NCBI RefSeq assembly: GCF_000427335.1
Contig: NZ_ATMR01000097.1
Coordinates: 1-64,000, forward strand
Reading direction: 5' to 3'
Source: Winogradskyella psychrotolerans RS-3
GTDB lineage: Bacteria; Bacteroidota; Bacteroidia; Flavobacteriales; Flavobacteriaceae
Length of the DNA stretch: 64,000 bases
Positions 55,576-64,000 of the stretch are shown here, piece by piece; position 1 is the stretch's first letter; each line of letters begins with the position of its first letter. The notes under the pieces were generated by a model, which saw only the letters and a list, made by a program, of their open reading frames with translations, was not told where the DNA came from and made no database searches. Made by a program: the position numbers and the translations under genes.

Positions 55576-55610
55576 AATCCCCTTACGTCTTGGTAAGGGG
55601 ATTTTTTTAT
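55576..55610 (+). terminator. Rho-independent terminator after adhesin 4
   Basis: AATCCCCTTAC and GTAAGGGGATT pair perfectly over 11 bases with a six-base loop and run into a T tract, 30 bases past the adhesin 4 stop codon. Confidence 0.88.
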
Positions 55611-55699
55611 TTAAGAATATGTTTCTGAATGTAATGCACATCTGGTCATAATACTCAAAATTAGGATGGTGTTTCTAAGGCAAAAAATATAATTATTAA

Positions 55700-55778
55700 A
55701 GCATATTTATTTGTCCCAGATGTCGTTCAAAACGGGAAAAAGTTTCTAATAAAAGGTCATTTTACACTAAGACGCTAA
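55700..55778 (+). pseudogene. Orphan remnant of a T9SS type B C-terminal domain
   Basis: In one frame ending at the TAA at 55776-55778 the bases read V-V-Q-N-G-K-K-F-L-I-K-G-H-F-T-L-R-R. This is the closing strand of a type B sorting domain (compare E-V-K-G-H-F-T-L-K-H and K-G-H-F-A-L-R-R in the genes on either side). Upstream the frame decays. It is not the end of either neighbour and is best read as the scar of a deleted paralogue. Confidence 0.7.
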
Positions 55779-55949
55779 AATTTGATATAAAAAAGTACGC
55801 ATTTAACTATTTGTCATTCGTCCAACTAAAAAGGTTAGTTACCTATAAAACCTATATTACTAGTGATTTTTCAGTATTTTTTTTCTCCTAAAACTGCATA
55901 GCATAAAATTAAAAGTATTTTATCTAAGCTTTTTTTCTAAAATAAAACC

Positions 55950-58900
55950 GTGAAACTAAACTTAGTATTTTCTCTCGTTATTACTTTTATTGTTCTTAAT
56001 TGCAGTTATTCTCAACAAATAACAACGGATGATTCCTTGCCTTTACAACAACTCATTCAACAAAATTTAGGACAAAATTGTGTTGAAATCTCTAACATAT
56101 CATCACCTGTTAATGGCTCTATAAATGGCTTTAACAGTTTCGGTCATTTTGAACGCGCAAATTCTAGTTTCCCCTTTGAAAATGGTATTTTACTAACCAC
56201 AGGAAATGTCAACTCCGCAGGTAATATTCTTAACAGCAACCCTCTAAACGAAGGTGATGACACATGGCAAACGGATACAGATTTAGAAAACGCTTTAGGA
56301 ATTTCTAATACACAAAATGCCACATCCATACAATTCAACTTTATTTCAGTCGCTAACCAAATACAATTTAATTACTTACTCGCTTCAGAAGAATACCAGC
56401 AAGAATTCCCCTGTTTTTATTCAGATGGCTTTGCTTTTTTAATTCGCGAAGCAGGTTCTTCTGCACCATATTCAAACATTGCCTTGGTTCCTGGTACAGC
56501 TACACCTGTAAACACAAATACAATACACGACCAAATTGAAGGTTTTTGTGCTGCCGAAAATGAAACTTTTTTTGAAGGCTACAACGTTGGTGACACTAAT
56601 TATAATGGAAGAACAACTGTACTCACCGCAACAGCAGCAATTCAACCTAACGTAGAATATCAAATTAAACTGATTATTGCAGACCAAACGGACAATAATT
56701 TTGATTCAGCTGTCTTTATAGAAGGTAATAGTTTTAATGCTAATGTTAATCTTGGTCCCGATATTACCACATGTGGAGATTCCGTTTTATTGAATGGGGA
56801 TATTCAAAATCCACAGGCGTCCTACAAATGGTTTCAAAATGATATACTCATCGCTGGTGAAAATAACCCAACGCTAGATGCACAATCTTCTGGCACCTAT
56901 CGCGTTGAAATCACTATACAACTTAACGCGACTTCATGCGTCATTGAAGATACTGTTGAAGTTACGCTCAATACAGAGCAACCTTCAACCCAGATTTCAG
57001 ATATTATTTATTGTGATGATGATTCTAATGATGGTATAGCCAATTTTGATCTTTCTACTAAAGACAATGAAGTATTAGCTTCCGTACCTCCTTCAACTTA
57101 CAACATAAGCTACCACTACTCTAGTGATGCCGCTCAAAACAGCAATAGTCCCATTCTAGGTACTATTCAAAACACGACGTCTCCACAACCCATTTATGTT
57201 AGAATTGAAGACACTGTAAATGGCTGTTTGGCCTTTTCTACATTCAATTTACTGGTGAATGAGAAACCTGACTATGAAGATCCTGATCCGATCATCGTTT
57301 GTAAAGACCCCACTTTAGATGGTTTTACCTTCGTAGATTTAACTATTGCTAACGATCAAATTATAAACGGGAATACTAATTTATTTGTCTCTTATCATTA
57401 TTCGGAACCCGAAGCAGATTTAGGTGTTAATCCCATTTTCTCACCATACTCAAACGCTAACATCTCCCAAACGCTTTATGTTAGAGTTTATAATGCGCTT
57501 ACAGGTTGTTTTTCTACAACTTCAATTTCTGTTGAATTACAAGAAAGTCCTGATATTAATTTAGATAATCAATGGATTAACGCCTGCGAACAAGATGAGG
57601 ATGGTTTTGAAGCTTTTGATTTAACAACTGTTATAGATGATGTTTTGCAAGGACTTACAGGTTTAGATGTTAGTTTTCATATCACTAATGAAGATGCTAT
57701 AAGCAACATGAATCCCATAGCAGATCCTGAAAATTATATAAATACAACACCAAATTTTCAAATAATCTACATACGCGTTCAAGATCCTTTGACAGGATGT
57801 AATACAATTGTAGAATTAGAACTGCATTCTAATATTATTCTAACAACATTTTCAAATGTTACTTTTATTGTTTGTGATGATGTTTCTAATGATGGCATCG
57901 CTGATTTTGATTTGAATGCTGTTGAAGCAGATCTTAAAGATGACTATGACGAATTTGACGTTTCATTCTACTTGACCGAAGATGATAGAGAGAATGACAT
58001 CAATGCATTAGATAAATTTATTCCGTTTAATGTCATTGACAATGGTACAATTCTATATGCCACTATGGCCGATGGAGAATGTGACGGTTTTGTAGATATT
58101 GCATTGCAAATTGCTCCGGCCATTATCTTAACACCTCAAGTTGTTGATTATTGTGATGAAGATAATGATGGATTCACCACTTTAGTTATGGATACCTTTA
58201 ATAGTGTTGCAAGCCAAGGTGTGCCTGCTGTAAACGTTAAATATTACCTTACTGAAAACGATGCCATAAATAATGAAAACATACTTCCAGATTATGTCTA
58301 CAATACTTCTAATCCCCAATTACTTTATATAAGAGTTACCAATTCTCAAACCGGATGTTATGATATTTCCACTCTAGAAGTTAACGTGGTTAGCGCACCT
58401 ACAATTACATATCCTGACGCTATAATTGTTTGTGATAATGATCAAGATGGTATTTCTAATGTGGATTTAATTTCTAAAATCCCAGAGATAACGAGTGCTA
58501 CCACAGGGTTTGAAATCACATTTTATAATGATTATAATTTTGCTATTGCAGGTGAAAATGAAATAATAACTCCAGAAGATTATACCACAGCTACACAATA
58601 TATTTATGCACGCGTTGAAAATGAAACCACAGGCTGTTACAGCTTATCCGGATTTTATGTTTATGTGAATACCTTGCCCGAATTTGTTCCAATTACAAAT
58701 TTTGAAAATTGCGAAGCAGACATCACTGGAGTTGCTGATTTTTATTTCTACTTAAAAGATGATGAAATCCTTAATGGCCAGCCAGACAAACAAGTACTTT
58801 ATTATAGGACAGAAGCCGATGCCCTTGCTGGAGATAATGTTATAGACAAATATTCAATCTTTAATAACACATCTAGCCCTCAAACGATATATGTTAGAGT

Positions 58901-61616
58901 AGAAGGCCTTACAGACTCTAATTGTTTTGGCACCTCTTCATTTGAAATAGAGGTTGGTTCTATTCCTATTTTTAATGCTGCAACAAGTATTTTTGTTTGC
59001 GATGACATTAGTAACGACGGTTTTATAACCATTGATTTAAACGATAAGATAGCCGAAATGGTTGCTGGTAGTCCAGAAACATTAGATATTACATTTCATG
59101 AATCTGCCTTTGATGCCACTAACAATAGTAATCCTGTTCCTTTAATTTACACCAATTCAACAAACCCACAAGAGCTTTATGCCAGAGTCGATAACGGCAA
59201 TCATTGCAAAGGGATTTCAGCTTTTGATATTAATGTTATTACAGCACCTGTTGTTAATTCTTCAACACCAATTGCACGCTGTGATGACAATTACGATGGT
59301 ATTTTAACTTGGGATTTAACAGTTTCTGAAGTTGAAATACTAGGAGTAAGACAAGACAATATTGAAGTCACTTATTTTGAAACTATAGAAGATTTAGAAG
59401 CTGATACAAATCCAATTCTAGATCCTGAAAACTATGATAACATCAGTAACCCACAAACAGCTTACGTTAAAATAACCAACACACTTAGTAATTGCTTTGT
59501 TAATGTTCCTCTAGATTTAATTGTGAATCTTCCTCCACCCTTCAATGATTTTGAAGTTTATCAAATTTGTGATAATCCAACCAATAGTTTCGACCTTTCA
59601 GAAATTGAAGCTGTCATAATTAATCCAGGAACACAAACCACTTTATCATATTTTGAAAGTTATAATAATGCCCAAAACAGTATAAGTCCATTAGCTTTAA
59701 ATTATAATTATCAAACGACAAATGATGTTATTTTTGTTCGTATCGAACACTCTGATACGGGCTGCTTTTTTGTTTATGATTTTATACTTCAAATTAATCC
59801 TTTACCGATTGCAAATACACCAAATAATATTGAAGCTTGTGATGATGATTCTAATGATGGTATTGCTTCTTTTAATTTAGAATCTCAAACCGATATCATT
59901 TTAGGCACTCAAAATCCTGATAATTTTACAGTAACTTATCATTTAAATCTTACTGCTGCAGACGATGGAGACAACCCAATTTCATCTCCTTTTATAACGT
60001 CAAACCAACAGCAGATTATAGTCCGAATTGAAAACAATGAGACAGGATGTTATAGCCTAACTGATTTTACCTTAATCGTAAATCCGCATCCAGAGATTCC
60101 TGAGCCTCTTTTAGAATGTGATACTAATTATGATGCAAATACACCTTTCAATTTAACAACAGCTGAAGACGATTTATTCACAACAACTAATCCCGATAAT
60201 GTCATCTCCTATTTTACATCCATAGACGATTTGCAAATAGGTAGTAGTCCTATTTTAAATCCTGAAAATTATTCTAACACTAGCAATCCACAAACGGTGT
60301 TTATAAAAGTTTATAATTCAGTTGCCGATTGCTTCACTTTTGTGCCGTTAGAATTAAATGTAAATCTTCCTCCGGCAACAAATGCTTTCGAAATATTTGA
60401 TACTTGCGAAAATGAAAGCAATAACTTCGACTTAACAACGATTAACGACGTTATTGTAGATACCAATTATAATGTGCTCTTTAGTTATTTCACTTCAGAA
60501 GCAGATGCTATTGCCAATCAAAATCCTCTAGACACAAATTACACGTATACAAGTACAAATGATATCCTTTTTGCTCGTGTAGAATTCAGTACCACACATT
60601 GCTATTACATTCACCCTTTTGAACTTAGAGTAAATCCATTGCCCATAGCAAATCAACCACCAAATCTTATTGCTTGCGATGATGACTATGATGGTTATTT
60701 TGATTTCAATTTAGATCAACAAACGGCAAGCATTTTGGGCTTCCAAAATCCATCAAACTTTAGCGTCACCTATTTTAATAACACGCCAGAAGCTATTGAA
60801 GGTTTAAATTCAATAAATGAAGACGCTTACAGTGGATTTGACAACGATACCATTACGGCACGTGTTGTAAACTTAACTACGGGTTGTTTCGAACTTGTCA
60901 ATTTTTCATTAATCGTTAATCGTAAACCTTTTATAAATATTCCTAATCAGGTTGTTTGTATCGATAATTTACCTTTAGTTGTTTCTGCAACTACGTTTTA
61001 TCCTACCGACACCTATTTATGGTCCACAAATCAAAATAGTTCTGAGATTGAAATCACAGAAATTGGTACGTATTCTGTTACTGTGACTTCAGAAAACGGA
61101 TGTATAACAACAAACACATTCAATGTTACAGCATCAGAATCTGCAACTATAGATTTAACGGAAACGGTAGATTTCTCTGACCCAAATAATATTACAATCA
61201 CCATCAGTGGTATTGGTAATTATCTCTATATTTTAGACGATAACGAACCACAAGAATCTAATGTTTTTGAAGATGTGTCTTTAGGTTACCATACAGTTAC
61301 CATTATTGATCTATATGGTTGTGCAGAAGTCACCAAAGAAGTTGTTGTTGTAGATGCACCTCCCTTTTTCACTCCTAATGGAGATACACAAAACGACACT
61401 TGGCATATTATAGGCATAGAAACTTTACCTGGTAGTATAGTTTATGTATTTAATCGTTATGGCAAATTAATAACAAAGTTAGGATCTAATACCCAAGGTT
61501 GGGACGGTACCTACAATGGTTACAATCTACCAGCCAGCGATTATTGGTTTTTAGCAGAAATAAAACAAGGCACTATTGCTTTTGAAGTCAAAGGCCATTT
61601 TGCGCTTCGTCGTTAA
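55950..61616 (+). CDS. Choice-of-anchor-L T9SS type B giant adhesin (adhesin 5)
   Basis: This 1888-residue paralogue of adhesin 4 starts at a GTG. Signal peptide K-L-N-L-V-F-S-L-V...Y-S-Q, choice-of-anchor-L domain (L-A-S-E-E-Y-Q-Q-E-F-P, S-D-G-F-A-F-L-I-R), Ig-like unit, then fourteen CDD modules, a second Ig-like unit (Y-L-W-S-T-N-Q) and a type B sorting domain (P-P-F-F-T-P-N-G, E-V-K-G-H-F-A-L-R-R). Modules 1-11 line up one to one with the eleven of adhesin 4. Modules 12-14 are a second copy of 9-11, made by an in-frame 837-bp duplication. It is expected at the cell surface, possibly linked to gliding or attachment. Confidence 0.9.
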   Translation: MKLNLVFSLVITFIVLNCSYSQQITTDDSLPLQQLIQQNLGQNCVEISNISSPVNGSINGFNSFGHFERANSSFPFENGILLTTGNVNSAGNILNSNPLNEGDDTWQTDTDLENALGISNTQNATSIQFNFISVANQIQFNYLLASEEYQQEFPCFYSDGFAFLIREAGSSAPYSNIALVPGTATPVNTNTIHDQIEGFCAAENETFFEGYNVGDTNYNGRTTVLTATAAIQPNVEYQIKLIIADQTDNNFDSAVFIEGNSFNANVNLGPDITTCGDSVLLNGDIQNPQASYKWFQNDILIAGENNPTLDAQSSGTYRVEITIQLNATSCVIEDTVEVTLNTEQPSTQISDIIYCDDDSNDGIANFDLSTKDNEVLASVPPSTYNISYHYSSDAAQNSNSPILGTIQNTTSPQPIYVRIEDTVNGCLAFSTFNLLVNEKPDYEDPDPIIVCKDPTLDGFTFVDLTIANDQIINGNTNLFVSYHYSEPEADLGVNPIFSPYSNANISQTLYVRVYNALTGCFSTTSISVELQESPDINLDNQWINACEQDEDGFEAFDLTTVIDDVLQGLTGLDVSFHITNEDAISNMNPIADPENYINTTPNFQIIYIRVQDPLTGCNTIVELELHSNIILTTFSNVTFIVCDDVSNDGIADFDLNAVEADLKDDYDEFDVSFYLTEDDRENDINALDKFIPFNVIDNGTILYATMADGECDGFVDIALQIAPAIILTPQVVDYCDEDNDGFTTLVMDTFNSVASQGVPAVNVKYYLTENDAINNENILPDYVYNTSNPQLLYIRVTNSQTGCYDISTLEVNVVSAPTITYPDAIIVCDNDQDGISNVDLISKIPEITSATTGFEITFYNDYNFAIAGENEIITPEDYTTATQYIYARVENETTGCYSLSGFYVYVNTLPEFVPITNFENCEADITGVADFYFYLKDDEILNGQPDKQVLYYRTEADALAGDNVIDKYSIFNNTSSPQTIYVRVEGLTDSNCFGTSSFEIEVGSIPIFNAATSIFVCDDISNDGFITIDLNDKIAEMVAGSPETLDITFHESAFDATNNSNPVPLIYTNSTNPQELYARVDNGNHCKGISAFDINVITAPVVNSSTPIARCDDNYDGILTWDLTVSEVEILGVRQDNIEVTYFETIEDLEADTNPILDPENYDNISNPQTAYVKITNTLSNCFVNVPLDLIVNLPPPFNDFEVYQICDNPTNSFDLSEIEAVIINPGTQTTLSYFESYNNAQNSISPLALNYNYQTTNDVIFVRIEHSDTGCFFVYDFILQINPLPIANTPNNIEACDDDSNDGIASFNLESQTDIILGTQNPDNFTVTYHLNLTAADDGDNPISSPFITSNQQQIIVRIENNETGCYSLTDFTLIVNPHPEIPEPLLECDTNYDANTPFNLTTAEDDLFTTTNPDNVISYFTSIDDLQIGSSPILNPENYSNTSNPQTVFIKVYNSVADCFTFVPLELNVNLPPATNAFEIFDTCENESNNFDLTTINDVIVDTNYNVLFSYFTSEADAIANQNPLDTNYTYTSTNDILFARVEFSTTHCYYIHPFELRVNPLPIANQPPNLIACDDDYDGYFDFNLDQQTASILGFQNPSNFSVTYFNNTPEAIEGLNSINEDAYSGFDNDTITARVVNLTTGCFELVNFSLIVNRKPFINIPNQVVCIDNLPLVVSATTFYPTDTYLWSTNQNSSEIEITEIGTYSVTVTSENGCITTNTFNVTASESATIDLTETVDFSDPNNITITISGIGNYLYILDDNEPQESNVFEDVSLGYHTVTIIDLYGCAEVTKEVVVVDAPPFFTPNGDTQNDTWHIIGIETLPGSIVYVFNRYGKLITKLGSNTQGWDGTYNGYNLPASDYWFLAEIKQGTIAFEVKGHFALRR
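59280..60953 (+). repeat. In-frame 837-bp duplication of three CDD modules inside adhesin 5
   Basis: The conserved module Cys codons lie at 59280, 59568 and 59838, then again at 60117, 60405 and 60675. The offset is exactly 837 bases (279 codons) for each of the three. Copy 1 is about 59280-60116 and copy 2 about 60117-60953. The paralogue adhesin 4 has the block once, with the same internal spacing (Cys codons 54049, 54337, 54607). Confidence 0.88.
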
Positions 61617-61673
61617 TAAAAACATCTCACCTTTTTTAACATCTTATTTGAATTTAGATAATCCTTAGTAGTT

Positions 61674-61681
61674 TATCTTTG
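61674..61681 (+). promoter_or_regulatory. TAnnTTTG -7 promoter of adhesin 6
   Basis: TATCTTTG followed by CAG, with an upstream TTG at 61648-61650, resembles the Bacteroidota -33/-7 promoter although the spacing is long. It lies 18 bases before the ATG at 61700, giving a short leader. Confidence 0.55.
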
Positions 61682-61699
61682 CAGTCCCTTAAAACGAAA

Positions 61700-64000
61700 A
61701 TGAAGCAAACACTACTCGCTATTGTCTTTTTTTTTCTCTATTGAATTATGCTCAAAATATTTCAGTAGACAGTCAGACTTATAGTCCTCAACAGCTTATA
61801 GAAAATATTTTGATTGATAGTGACTGTATCAACAATGTTACAGTAACCAATGTCGTTGGTGGTGATTTTGGAGGAACGGATCAAAGCTACGGTTATTTTG
61901 AAGCTACTGGCACTAATTTCCCTTTTGAAAGTGGCATTGTTTTAAGTACAGGACGATTAAATAATGTCCCTGGACCAAATAACAATTTAAGCGATGATGA
62001 CGCTCCTAATTGGACTGGAGATATTGATCTCGAAAATGCATTAAATGAATCTGGCACCATAAACGCTACCATTTTAGAATTTGAGTTTACGTCTGTTGCT
62101 TCACAGATAAGTTTTAGATATATATTTGCGTCAGAAGAATATCAAGAGAATAATTCGAACACCTGTAGGTACTCTGATTTATTTGGCTTTTTAATTAGAC
62201 CTACAATCGGACAACAGGCCTATGAAAATATAGCCTTAGTGCCAGATACAGACACACCTGTTAAAGTGACTACGGTTATGCCGGGCGTTCAGGGTAGTTG
62301 TCCTCCAGAAAACGAAACCTATTTTGGTAATTATAATGATAGTAATGCTCCCATTAATTTTAATGGTCAGACTGCTATTTTAACGGCTACAGCAAATGTA
62401 GAACCGAATACCACTTACCATGTTAAGTTAGTCATTGCAGATGAGCAGAATTACAGATATGACTCTGCTGTTTTTTTAGAGGCTAGTAGTTTTGAACTCT
62501 CTTCAGACATAGGTCCTAATTTACTTCTTGCGACAAACAATGCACTTTGTGAAGGTGAATCTATTATATTGGATGCCAGACAAGCTGGGCAAAACACATA
62601 CGATTGGTACAAAAACGGTAGCTTAATTGAGTCTCAACCTAGCAATTGTGTAAACTGTGGAATATATACGGTTGCTGAACAAGGAACCTATAATGTTGAA
62701 GTTACCTTAGCCAACGGTTGTATTTCTTACGGAGAGGTTACAATTGAATATGCTCCGTTACCTATTGGAGTGGATTCTGTTTTAATTGAATGTGATAGTA
62801 AACAAGATGGGTTAACTATGTATGATTTGTTTGATGCCACCTCAGATTTAACTAGCGCAAACCAAGACGCATATGTTGATCAATTTTTCTTATCAGAAGC
62901 AGATGCTATTGCCAATATAAATCCGATTACAAATCCTGAGGCATTTCAGAACACGACTCCATTTCAAACTATTTATGCTAGAGTCATAAATAGAGCTAAT
63001 TGTTTTGACATTGCTGAGTTAGAGTTACAAACCTCAAATAACACGGTATATATCCCTAATTTAGAAGCCTGTGACGGAGAGGTTATAGATGGATTTACCA
63101 CTTTTGATTTATCTGAGATTCAAACCTCTATTCAAAATCAAATTCCGATAGGTGCTGTAGTGCGTTATTATGACACAGAAGAAGATGCTTTAAGTGACTC
63201 TAATCAGTTATCTGTTAGTTTTGAAAATACGGTAGCATATACACAAACGATTTACGTAAAAATCACGAATAACAATCAGTGTTATGGTATTTCTACGGCA
63301 AGCCTCAACGTCCTTTATACTCCAGTTTTAGAACCAGATGAAACGGTTTTATATTGTTTAAATACGTTCCCAGAACCACTTACCATATATGGTGGTGTGC
63401 TTAACGATTTACCTAATAATTATTATTACGAATGGCAATTTAATGAGACTACAACGCCGAACAACACTTTGTTTTATGATGTTACAGAACCTGGTGTTTA
63501 TACGGTAATTGTTACAGATCCAAATGGCTGTTCTTCTAGTAGAACAATTACAGTTTTGGCTTCAGAATTGGCAACTATAGATGGTGTTAGCGTTGTTGGT
63601 GTTGCTCCTAATAATACGGTTACCATTACACTTTCAGGTGAAGGTGATTATGAAATCGCATTAGATGATATCAATGGACTTTACCAAGATAGTTTTGTAT
63701 TTACAAATGTTTCTAGAGGCTTTCATACCGTTTATATAAGAGACAAAAATGGTTGCGGTACTCAAGAAGAGATCATTTCAGTCTTAGGCTTCCCAAAATT
63801 CTTTACTCCAAATGGAGATGACGACAATCCGACTTGGCAAGTTATTGGTACTGCTGCACAATTCGATCAAATAGCATCTATTCAGATTTTTAATCGTTAC
63901 GGTAAATTGATAACACTGCTTACAAATGCCAATCGTAGTTGGGATGGCATGCTAAAAGGAAAACCACTTCCTAGTGACGATTATTGGTTTAAAGCTAATT
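61700..64000 (+). CDS. Choice-of-anchor-L T9SS type B surface protein, 3'-truncated by the window (adhesin 6; one-base frameshift)
   Basis: This is the third anchor-L paralogue. The ATG at 61700 starts a signal peptide (K-Q-T-L-L-A-I-V-F-F-F), which breaks at a T9 run (61727-61735). One more T gives F-S-L-L-N-Y-A-Q and joins the body. The body has a choice-of-anchor-L domain (F-A-S-E-E-Y-Q-E-N-N), an Ig-like unit, only two CDD modules and a tail of the adhesin 1/2 type (L-N-T-F-P-E-P-L, F-P-K-F-F-T-P-N-G-D-D). The window ends inside the sorting domain, probably some 15-25 codons before the stop. It combines the head of adhesins 4/5 with the tail of adhesins 1/2. Confidence 0.82.

Overview
The window is AT-rich chromosomal DNA from a member of the Bacteroidota, almost certainly the family Flavobacteriaceae. 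Evidence for this is seven or eight secreted proteins ending in type IX secretion (T9SS) sorting domains, TAnnTTTG-type -7 promoter boxes, Bacteroidota-specific families (DUF5606, DUF6503, Stealth, tandem DUF368), and a class-2 heme A synthase. No rRNA, tRNA, CRISPR array, complete insertion sequence or replication origin was seen. The genus cannot be fixed by eye.

Layout. 0-4 kb: a DUF6503 lipoprotein, a T9SS type A calcium-binding-type protein and a small secreted protein, all on the minus strand. 4-15.6 kb: plus-strand housekeeping genes, namely a SpoU rRNA/tRNA methyltransferase, a CAAX-type M48 protease, a SET-domain protein, an SDR oxidoreductase, the (p)ppGpp synthetase/hydrolase, a Fur-family regulator, purA, a small barrel protein, an OstA/LptA-like LPS-export protein and a class III aminotransferase. 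15.7-22 kb: an operon of a TPR protein, two DUF368 (undecaprenyl-phosphate translocase family) genes, aroE and a DUF349 protein. 22-27 kb: a T9SS type A protein, the minus-strand operon ruvX-def-DUF5606-mazG, and dapD. 27-36 kb: a surface-glycan island with two ATP-grasp proteins, a Stealth phosphotransferase, a CDP-glycerol-phosphotransferase-like protein, two family 2 glycosyltransferases, a WaaP/Kdo-kinase-like protein, a sugar 4,6-dehydratase and a sugar nucleotidyltransferase. 36-42.4 kb: cca, a four-helix-bundle (IVP) gene, ctaA, a pRiA4b ORF-3 family protein, an unannotated protein with kinase-like active-site residues, and an ABC exporter pair. 42.5-64 kb: six consecutive T9SS type B (gliding-motility C-terminal domain) proteins of up to 1888 residues, built from a ~90-100 residue Cys-Asp-Asp repeat. 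The last one runs off the window.

Two signals stand out. First, at least ten conserved genes are broken by a single-base indel, mostly a lost A or T in a homopolymer. This looks like systematic assembly error rather than gene decay, so I give the repaired full extents. Second, the window records several duplication events. There is a decayed copy of the 5' end of the SpoU gene, a remnant of the M48 gene's 3' end beyond the SET gene, an orphan T9SS C-terminal tail between two giant adhesins, a 1272-bp tail shared at equal length by two neighbouring adhesins, and an 837-bp three-module block duplicated in frame inside the largest adhesin. The adhesin cluster appears to evolve by swapping heads, repeat blocks and two kinds of tail.
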